This document shows, in pieces, positions 53,591 to 62,006 of a stretch of 64,000 nucleotides of DNA; position 1 is the first letter of the stretch; every line of letters starts with the position of its first letter. Both the position numbers and the translations under genes were made by a program. The DNA lies in the NCBI GenBank assembly GCA_015179125.1, contig WHVA01000103.1, positions 1 through 64,000 of the forward strand, read 5' to 3'. Under the pieces are notes generated by a model that was not told the DNA's origin, ran no database searches, and saw only the letters and a list, made by a program, of their open reading frames with translations. This DNA comes from Gautieria morchelliformis. Lineage: Eukaryota; Basidiomycota; Agaricomycetes; Gomphales; Gomphaceae.

Positions 53591-55157
53591 AGGAGGGCGC
53601 AGTTGTTTTTGAATGTCTGGGCCCCATCAGACGCCACTCACAACTCTAAGCTCCCTGTCTTCTTCTGGATACAAGGGCAAGGATACGTCTCGAATTCAAA
53701 CGCTAACGTGAGTTTTATTTTATTTTTTGCAATCTTAAAATCGCGAGGTTGGCTCTAAACTGCTACTCCCAGTACAGCGGCTCGGAGTTGATTCAGTCTA
53801 CCGGTAACCTGTCAATATCAACTACCGAGTTGGACCGTTCGGATTCCTGGCCAGCGAGAAAGTGCGCCAGGATGGCGATCTGAACTCTGGCCTGCTCGAC
53901 CAACGCAAAGCCTTGGAATGGGTGCAGGAACATATCACTAAAGTGAGTCTCATAATATGTCTTATTCTACGTCAACAAATTTTCTCACTTTCTTATTTAT
54001 TCATGCAGTTCGGTGGCGATCCAGAACGCGTCGTACTTGTAGGCTGCAGTGCCGGCGCGGGAAGCATAGCCATGCATCTGAAATCATTCAGTGGGAAACG
54101 CACCCGCCTTTTCGCCGGTGTCTTTGGTGTTTCGCCCTTGTTCCCGACCCAAATGCCCGTCTCGGAGCTCGAGTGGCAGTTTGATCTGTTCGCGTCTAGG
54201 GTTAGGTGCAACGACACCAGCGACCCTTTGACGTGTCTCCGAGGACACAATACTACCGTTTTGCAGACGGCCAACGCCTTCATCCCCTTCCCGGGACGGA
54301 CGGGGAACTCAGAGTTCTCATTTACACCGGCCATTGACGGAGATCTCATTGCTGATTTCCCATACCGGATGTTCGAAGAAGGGCGATTTGTCAAGGTCCC
54401 AGCGGTTTTTGGGTGAGATCCTGGATGTACGGACGAAGCTCCATCAGAGTGTCTCACAAATATTTTTTTTGCGTGTGCTTTCAGAGACGATACTGATGAG
54501 GGGACCATTTTCGCGGCCAATGCATCGTCGCCAGAAGCCGTTGCGTCGTTTTTGATGGACGAATATCCCCAGGTCACGGCCGCGGATGCCGCCTCGATCA
54601 ATGCGCTATATCCACTCGAGGCCCCACTACCCCAGCACGCCCCATTTTTCCCTTCTGCCTCCGCTGCATACGACGAGACCACCTTCACGTGCCCCGGACT
54701 TGAGATTTCGACGGCGCTCGCGAAATACACCAAGTCCTGGAACTACCGGTGAGCCAGGCCCTCGCACGTTGCCGTTGTTGAACGCGTGTCGAGACAAAAA
54801 CCTACTCATTAGATACAACGTTCTGACCCCTGCATCGATCGCCACGGGGCTAGGCTCCTCCCACACCAGCGAGATGCCCAATGTATTCGGGCCGGGGAAC
54901 ACGCCTGCAGGGTCCAGCACCTCGACCTTTGACTTTGACGATATCGGCCTCACCCCATCCTCCAGGCGTACCACACGAGTTTCGTGCGCGAGCTCGATCA
55001 CAATGCGCACCAGGTCACCGGCAGTGTGTTCTGGCCGCAGTTTGCGGGGCAGAGGATGCTGCTGCAGGTGAACGCGACACAGCTCGAGGCGGTTCCGCAG
55101 AGTCAGATGGATAGGTGTGCGTTTTGGAAGGGGCTGGCGATCAATATGGAGCAGTGA
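53591..55157 (+). pseudogene. Type-B carboxylesterase, copy 2, fused behind gene A
   Basis: It begins mid-protein with LFLNVWAPSDATHNSKLPVF joined to the tail of gene A. Exons are about 53591-53707, 53773-53942, 54009-54412, 54485-54748 and 54813-55157. The four introns of 64-72 bp all have GT-AG borders. The nucleophile elbow GCSAG (near 54040), the DDTDEGTIF acid region (near 54487) and the SSHTSEMPNVFG His region (near 54860) are all present. There is a frame problem at the start of exon 2, where GN should lead to NYRVGPFGF (shared with copy 1), and one base is missing near 54955 (ctcacccc versus ctcacgccg in copy 1). There is no signal peptide because the 5' end is lost. Probably dead, though less damaged than copy 1. 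Confidence 0.82.
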
Positions 55158-55495
55158 CGTCCTGCTGATGTACTGTATTGTACAGTATACTTATCATCAT
55201 CAAATTTCCTTATGCATGTAGAATGTATGTGCCGGGTGTTTGCTTTGGGCCATGGGCAGTGTTTGGTTGCCTCATGGGGCCTGAGTTCATGACGTCAGTC
55301 CCTGAGCATCAGGCTGAACAGCGACTTAGATTAAGAAACCTGGCAGGGGACTGAGCAAGTAGTACATGGACATGACACTTACATGCCACAGCGTGTCATA
55401 TTATGAACAGACCACAGAAATTAATACTGTGCCAAATGAGAGGACTCGAACTTGTGAAGAGTCCGATATACTATTTGTATTTCATATTTACAGAA

Positions 55496-57203
55496 CTATG
55501 GTTCGTCGATCATATATGGACTAACGAAAGCCACCCATGGATTATAGGTTGTCCTCCAAGTGAGACCATCTGCTCCCCGAATTATCTCGACTGCCTCGAA
55601 AGGCCCGTCAAGAAATACAAGTCGAGGAAATATATCAGCGAAAAATACAATTCTGGCTTGATTTTCTTCTTCCGGATCATCTGACTCAAAGGGGATTCCG
55701 TATAGCGCTCTAAGATTCTGAAACGAGGGAAGCCTTATTGCGCATTCCGCCTGTGTACTGAATTGAGTAGCGTTGGCATGTCGAGGAAAGAAATTCTTTT
55801 ACCATCGACATCGACAGACGTCTAAATCCCGGGTCGTCAGAGTAATATGCCGTGTCCAGGTCGAGGTATTCAATGCACGGAAATAACATCCCCAGAAGCT
55901 GGAGATCGTCGGGTGTTTGGATACTCCTAATTTGCACGGCAAGCAAGGCATCCTTATTGACGCCCTGGAAACTTGAATCAGATTGTTCACACATCGCTCT
56001 GTCCAAGGTTAATCCCCGAAGTTTCTCGACCGCTCGTGGTGGCGAACACGGGCACGAAAGTATTGCTTTAATCATCTGATTTACCGCATATAAAAATGTG
56101 AGGTGGGGGAGACAGTTGGGGGGGAAAATGATGTCCGTGATGTCGTCATCATCTGTATAGACCAAGCAAGTGAGATGCCGGATGGCGAGATTGTTAGAGA
56201 AGAATGATCCCAGAGCTACGCGCATGGCGGGAGTGGGCGAGAAGGTGATGTTGGCGAGTTGCAATATGCGGAGCCTTGGCCACTTTCCAAGGCGGAAAAG
56301 ATTGTCCACATTCGGATATGGCCATGGATGACCTTTACGAAAGATCATAATTTTGAGACTCTAGAAGTTAGGTCACTTGTGAGAAAGGCAATCAGCTTAA
56401 GTAACTTGCCTCGAGGTGGGGACAATGGGACACGAGTAGGTCCACCACAGGAAGGATCATGGGGGGACCTTTAAAGGGAATCGGGACACATGTCAAATGG
56501 AATCTGACGAGACCAAAGAAAGTGGTCGAGATCTACATGAGAACAATCAAAATTTGTGCGAATCTTACGAAGGGCTACTAACGGGGCTGACGAGTAAGGA
56601 GCGGATGTTGATTTCGATGTCTTTCGGCGGAGAGACTGCATAAGAAGGCGCCTCGGGCCCTAGCTCCAGCAACTTTACATCAGATAGATACTGATTCTGA
56701 CAGAGTGCACTCCAGATATCTTCAGGCCCGGAGAGAATAGGAGGACAGCTACGAAGCCATGCTAAGGACCTGAGATTGGCCATGCCATGCAGCGCGATCG
56801 CAAGAAGTCGCTCGCTCCAAATGTCCCACTCGAGTTGGGATGGTATCTGGCTGGAGGGACTGGGGGGATATTGACCATTGTCTGCCACCCGGTCCTCTAG
56901 GAATTTGACTGGCCTAAACGAGTCCGAGCCCATGGTGTCGGGGGTGATCTCAAGATGGCGAACACTACGCGCATACGCGCGATTCCGAATTAGATGCTTC
57001 CAGGTATCAACGCATCCTATTGAGGCGCGTACAGTGTAATACTGGATGTGGCCGGAAAATAAGATGCGGGCCAGAACCCTACATGTGAGGCCGAGGGATA
57101 ATAAATTTGAAAGACCGACGACGTTCAGCACGACCAATTCAATGATTTCCAGCGGTAAGCGTAGAAGTGGAGTGTGGACTAGACTTGCTGTGTTATGTGA
57201 CAT
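55496..57203 (-). pseudogene. F-box / LRR-like gene, copy 3 (one clear frameshift)
   Basis: Exons are 57203-56583 (F-box LPLEIIELVVLNVVGLSNLL, 207 codons), 56532-56410 (41 codons, ends SHCPHLE) and 56360-55496. Intron 1 is 50 bp (56533-56582) and intron 2 is a 49-bp GC-AG intron (56361-56409). Exon 3 stays in frame to about 55800 and then carries one base more than copy 4, so the last 70 or so codons (ending near MIDEP) are read in another frame. It is the best preserved of the three damaged copies and could still be transcribed. Confidence 0.82.
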
Positions 57204-57699
57204 GGCACTGCGATATACTTCGCCAGGTGGCGTGGTTCGAAAGCCGCAGCGGACGCTACCGAGTTACCGGGCGACGGTTCGAATTCAAGGGTGCGGCGGT
57301 AGCTACAGTATAGAACAAGTATGGGTCGCTGTCATCGCCGTGGTACGTTTTCAGTGCTTGGTTATGTATTTGTCTATCTAGTTCGAATTATTGTCATGTA
57401 TCAACATCCCCTTTATTGTCATATATTCTGCTCCTATGGTCCGGTACTGGCACGGAGCTGACACCTTGGCTACTTAGCATATCTAGCTCCGTATCTACGT
57501 TTGGGGCACTATGTCGGGTTGGACAGCAACTTAGATAAAGAAACCTGGCAGGGAGTGAGCAAGTAGTACTTGTACATGATACTTACATCCCACAGCATAT
57601 CACATTACAAACAGACCAGAGACATTGATTGTGTGCGAAATGAGAGGTCTCGAACTTGTGAAGAGTACGATATGCTATTTGTATTTCATAGTTACAGTA
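57204..57699. other. Intergenic between F-box copies 3 and 4
   Basis: No gene. 57204-57310 is the duplicated upstream flank of the F-box genes (gttcgaaagccgcagcggac, accgagttaccgggcgacgg). From 57447 it becomes the downstream flank seen at 28060-28250, with the ggttggacagcaacttag word common to all four copies. Confidence 0.6.
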
Positions 57700-59436
57700 T
57701 TATTGTTCCTCGATCGTATATGGATCAAGGAAAGCCGCCCAGGGCTTAGGGGCTATCCTCCAAGTCGGACCATTTGCTCCACGAATTATTTCCGTTCCAG
57801 AGTCATTGATTGTCCCGTAAAGAAATTTAAGTCGAGGAAATATATCAGCGAGTAATACAATTATGGCTGGATTTTCTTGGACCATATCAGGTGAGAATAA
57901 GGGCATTCCGTATAGTGTTCTAAGATTCTGAAACGAGCGAAGCCTTTGTGCCCATTCCGCCTGTGTACTGAATTGAGTGACATTGGGATGTCGATGAAAG
58001 AAATCTTTCACCATCAACACACCGCTATTAGTTTCCGTGTCCTCATCCCCAATTGCGCCCTCCAGGTTGAGGTATTCGATGCACGGAAATAACACCCCTA
58101 GAAGCCGAAGATCGTCGGGTGTTTGGATACTAAAAACTCTCACTTCAAGCAAGGCATCCTTATTGACACCCTGGAAACTCGAATCAGGTTGTTCCCAAAA
58201 CGTTCTGTTCAAGGTTAGTGCCTGAATTTGCTCGAGCGCTCGCGGTGGTGAACACGGGCATGAAAGTATGGCTCTAATCGTCCGACGATCCGCATATAAA
58301 TATGTCAGGTGGGGGAGACAGTTGGGGGGGAGAATGATGTTCGGGATGTCGCCATCATCTGTAATGATCAAGCAAAGGAGATGCCGGATCGCGAGATTGT
58401 TAGAGAAAAAAGATCCCACAGCTACGCGCATGGTGTGACTGAGAGAGAAGCTGATGTTCATGAGTTGCAGCATGCGGAGCCTTGGCCACTTTCCAAGCAG
58501 GAAAAGATTGTCCACATTCACATCTGACCATGGATCACTTTTACGGAAGATCATAATTGTGAGACTCTAGAAGTTAGGTCACTTGTGAGAAAGGCAATTA
58601 GCTGCAGTAACTTGCCTCCAGGTAGGGACAATGGGAAACGAGTAGGTCCACCACAGGAAGGATCATGGCGGGACCCTCAAAGGGAATCGGGGTACATATC
58701 AAATGGAATCTGACGAGACCAAAGAAAGTGGTCGATATCTACACGAGAACAATCAAAATTTGTGCGAATATTACGAAGGGCTACTAACGGGGCTGACGAG
58801 TAAGGAGCGGATGTTGATTTCAATGTCTTTCAGCGGAGAGACTGCATAAGAAGGCGCCTTGGGCCCTAGCTCCAGCAACTTTACATCAGATAGATACTGC
58901 TTCTGACAGAGTGCACTCCAGATATCTCCAGGCCCGGAGAAAATAGGAGGACAGTAACGAAGCCAAGCTAAGGACCTGAGATTAGCCATGCCACGCAGCG
59001 CGATCGCAAGAAATTGCTCGCTCCATATGTCACGCTCGAGTTGGGATGGCCATATGTCACACTCGAGTTGGGATGGTCTCTGGCTGGAGGGACGGGAGGG
59101 ATATTGACCATTGTCTGCCACCCGGTCCTCTAGGAATTTGACTGGCCTAAACGAGTCCGAGCCCATGGTGTCGCGGGTGATCTCAAGATGGCGAACACAA
59201 CGCGCATAGGTGGGATTCCGAATTAGATGCATCCAGATGCCAACGCATCCTATTGGAGCGCGTACAGTGTAATACTGGATGTGGCCGGAAAATAAGATGC
59301 GGGCCAGTACCCTACATGTGAGGCCGAGAGATAATAGATTCGAAAGACCGACGACGTTCAGTACGACCATTTCAATGATTTCCAGAGGTAAGCGTAGAAT
59401 TGGAGTGTGGACTAGACTTGCTGTGTTGTGTGGCAT
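57700..59436 (-). CDS. F-box protein with LRR-like C-terminus, copy 4 (intact)
   Basis: A three-exon gene: 59436-58789 (216 codons), 58738-58616 (41) and 58566-57700 (288 plus stop), total 545 residues. Intron 1 (58739-58788, 50 bp) is GTTAGT...GTGTAG. Intron 2 (58567-58615, 49 bp) has a GCAAGT donor and a TTCTAG acceptor, giving the in-frame joint SHCPYLE-SLTIMIFRK. The F-box (residues about 13-47, LPLEIIEMVVLNVVGLSNLL) should bind Skp1 in an SCF ubiquitin ligase. The rest has irregular leucine-rich phrases (LPHLTYLYADRRT, LRLLGVLFPCIEYLNLEG, IFPRLKFLYG) likely to form a substrate-binding surface. Exon 1 has a 27-bp tandem duplication (DIWPSQLE(C/R)) absent from the other copies. It faces gene A copy 3 across 269 bp. 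The start follows the conserved MPHNTASLVHTPI. Confidence 0.85.
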
Positions 59437-59705
59437 GGCACACCGAGTACTTCGCCGGGGTGGCGCGGTTCGAAAGCTGCAGCGGATGCTACCGAGTTAC
59501 CGGGCGACGGTTCGAACTCAAGGTCCGGCGGTAGCTACTGCCTTATGGGGCTTGAGCTCATGACGTAAATCCAGGCCTCATGAGCAGCGCCTTTTGCTAT
59601 GTGCATAGCTTTACCGCTACCGGTTGCCTGTAACTGCGCCTGCGAAATGGATATAAGTATCACCAGGCTGGGGGATTCTGGTGCAGCCCAGTAAGTATTA
59701 CAGCC
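59437..59705. promoter_or_regulatory. Shared divergent promoter of F-box copy 4 and gene A copy 3
   Basis: This 269-bp gap lies between divergent start codons. It holds a TATA-like atataag (59651-59657) 49 bp before the gene A start and a CRE-like TGACGTAA (59561-59568). It is also the empty site for the MULE-like element (AGCTACTGCCT near 59533), copia G (after gtaaatc near 59571) and, at about 59600, the pogo-like MITE. Confidence 0.5.
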
Positions 59706-60987
59706 ATGCAAAGCAACAACCCATTCCGCGCTGCTGCAGATGAGAAAACACCTCTCCCCACCCCCGACGCGCAGTATCCCCCGCCTCCCGGTCCGCCAGC
59801 ATCTGGCTCAAAGCAGGACGAGGCTTCAGATTGGCAGTCCACCGGCGGGTCGTCGCTAGACCATTCGCACGATCGTCAGATGCAGATGCGAGGCTATCCT
59901 TATGAAGGGAACACAACGCAGCAGGCCAGTGAATGGCCACCTCTTCCACCCCCCTCGTACTCGGCCGCAGCGCCCTCGACATCCTCTGCCGTTCTCCCAC
60001 CACACCCTGCGTCTCAGCCATACATACCCCCCGAGGCTCACACAGACGTCGCGGCGCGTTCATCACTGGCAGGGCCCTCCAGGGGGCCTGGATCTGCAGC
60101 GAATAACAGCTGGTCGAGAAATCCAGTGGATCCCCTCCCTCCATCATTTTCTCGCCCGATAGCACCGCACCTTATAGTGCCCAATGCCCACGCAGGGTAC
60201 CCACAGCTTCCGGGGTTCCCTCCCATGCGGCTGTATAGTAAGGAGAAGACCCTCGACCATGGATTCCCCATTTTACTGCCCCCTTGTGCGGTGCAACCGC
60301 ACCCATTTGCACAGAGGGATGTCATGGAAGCAGACTGGATTAGGTGCGATAATTACGTATATACCGTCTCAAGATATTCATTATTTACGCTGGGGTTATT
60401 CAGGTTTCTCCAGGACCTCCAGCAAACGGGCCGCCCTTCTAAGCTAGCTGCAGCTGCAGACGCGCTCCCGATAATGCGTCTGGGGTTGGTGGGGATGATC
60501 ACCCGGGTAGTCGAGAAAGAGATGAAGAGAGGGAAGACAGAACCCGTCGGCCACCTAGTCGATACTTGGAATGAGGTGCGTTTTACATTTCCTGTTTTTA
60601 TAATAATTGGGGGACGCTCAAACGTACTAACCGCTGTTCGTTTGACTTCAGCATTTCTTCCACGCGCGTCGATTGCATGTTATCCTCGCTCGGGGACCGG
60701 AAAACATCAGTGGGGAGGGTGGCGGCCCTGCTCCTGATTGGCAGCATGGGCGATCTCGGTCGTCGTCGTGTTCTTCCTCGAGCTCAAGCTCTAGTTTTGA
60801 TGATACTCATCGTGGGCTTGGCCTCATGGGCAGGGAAGAGGCTCGCCATCGCCGCCGAGCTGAGCGCAGGCATCGCAAGCGGGAGAGAAGAGAAGAGAGG
60901 AGGGGCGTAGGGAAGAGAGACGGGGCCGTAGGGATGAGAGACGGGGACTCGGGGAAGCGAAAAAGCATGATAAGTATCGCTTGGTGA
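59706..60987 (+). CDS. Gene A copy 3: conserved fungal proline-rich protein, intact, unknown function
   Basis: Two exons, 59706-60575 (290 codons) and 60652-60987 (111 codons plus stop), are joined across a 76-bp intron (GTGCGT...TTCAG, branch-like gtactaac), giving ...VDTWNE-HFFHARRLHVILARG. Residues 1-175 are proline/serine-rich and probably disordered. Residues about 176-315 form the conserved part (RLYSKEKTLDHGFPILLPP, RFLQDLQQTG, RLGLVGMITRVVEKEM, HFFHARRLHVILARG). It resembles a family of basidiomycete proteins with a WN...FFHPRR signature that I know only as hypothetical. The C-terminus has a serine run and an Arg/Glu-rich tail (REEARHRRRAERRHRKRERR) that could be a nuclear signal or nucleic-acid contact. 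No signal peptide or membrane helix. Copies 1 and 2 are broken. Confidence 0.82.
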
Positions 60988-61474
60988 TAGTCAGTTTCTA
61001 AGGACAGGACACAGTGGATACGCTGCATATCTTTGCAAGACTATTAATGGAGCATCGTACAAAACATGCATTACATAATTATAATATCATCCAGCAATGC
61101 ATGATTATCGTCAGGACTCGGATCAGTAGAGCATATATAAGTTCGTAATAGGGGCCTTCAGTCCCGAGCTGAGAAATTGGTTTCCACAAGCAGAAGCTGC
61201 TGGTCTGCCGCTGGTTGCATACACCCAAAGCACAAACTGTGACTCAAGATGACAAGCGCGTCGCATTCGTTCAACGCGCATCACCATTACACAATGGAGA
61301 AAGTCGTAGTAGCCTCTACAGTCAACTCCTCGTCTTCCTCTCCAGGTCCGTGGCCGGGTTGGGGTTGCGCCCGGGGTGCAATAACAGCGAGGGAACAATG
61401 CCCCTCATTGCTCCCTCGCTGTTATCGCACCCCAGGCCCAAGTAGGTAGGACTCAAGGATAGTAACCCACCGAA
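60988..61474. other. Non-coding with a 28-bp-arm inverted repeat
   Basis: No gene is seen. 61373-61400 and 61406-61433 are inverted copies (26 of 28 pairs) containing aacagcgaggga / tccctcgctgtt, around a 5-base loop. The hairpin lies directly beside the Hsp70 fragment. Confidence 0.6.
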
Positions 61475-61585
61475 TAACTTCTCTTCTAGGTCATCAGCCG
61501 TGGCTCCCTGCTCATTGGCGTCAATCCAGTCCGTCGCGTCCTTCACTGCAGCAAGAATAGTCTTCTTGTCCTCATCATCAAGCTT
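61475..61585 (-). pseudogene. Hsp70 (BiP/Kar2-type) C-terminal fragment
   Basis: Thirty-seven codons, KLDDEDKKTILAAVKDATDW then IDANEQGATADDLEEKL, match the helical lid of the endoplasmic-reticulum Hsp70 BiP/Kar2, better than cytosolic Hsp70. A separate EGLGG (61644-61658), which normally comes just before this segment, suggests a retained intron position of about 58 bp, but I could not find in-frame splice borders. No ATPase domain, KDEL-type end or rest of the lid is present. It is a gene relic or a captured piece. Confidence 0.7.
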
Positions 61586-61700
61586 TCCAACACGCGCAAC
61601 AGGAGCCAAAGGCACATATAAAAACTACATGGTGATGAACCTTACCTCCCAGACCCTCCTGGCGTCGAACGACCCGCAGCGTGCGTGAACCAATACTAGC

Positions 61701-61744
61701 AGAAAATGTCTCACGTGACATAGTTGTCACGTGAGACATTTTCT
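61701..61744. repeat. Perfect 19-bp inverted repeat with CACGTG core
   Basis: AGAAAATGTCTCACGTGAC (61701-61719) and its exact reverse complement (61726-61744) are separated by atagtt. Each arm contains CACGTG, the E-box bound by bHLH factors. It could be a bidirectional operator, the fold of a small element, or a terminator hairpin. Confidence 0.65.
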
Positions 61745-62006
61745 GATCAACCCCGATCGTCGTATTTTTAATAACTTGGGGCACCGTGTGTACTCGGAAT
61801 TGGTGGAACGGGCAGCGGCGGGGCTGAAGATGTGGGCAAAGGTGACAGCGGCAAGGAAAACCGCGTCGTTTGCTTAACAGAAGGGTTACTGTAATAATAA
61901 TACAGGCGTTTGTGACATAAATTACATAATTTATTTGCGGACAGGAAGGGTATCGTAGTCTGATTGTAATTACGGCCCCAGTTGCACAACAAAGGCGAGT
62001 GTCCCC
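61745..62006. other. Intergenic, 3' side of the TMEM184-like gene
   Basis: AT-rich, with nothing recognisable. This is presumably the 3' untranslated region of the minus-strand gene that ends at 62007. Confidence 0.4.

Noticed and set aside
59460-59530. tRNA-derived SINE from the two ggttcgaa words upstream of the F-box genes
   Set aside because: No box A at the proper spacing, no tail and no target duplication. The words are simply part of the duplicated spacer.
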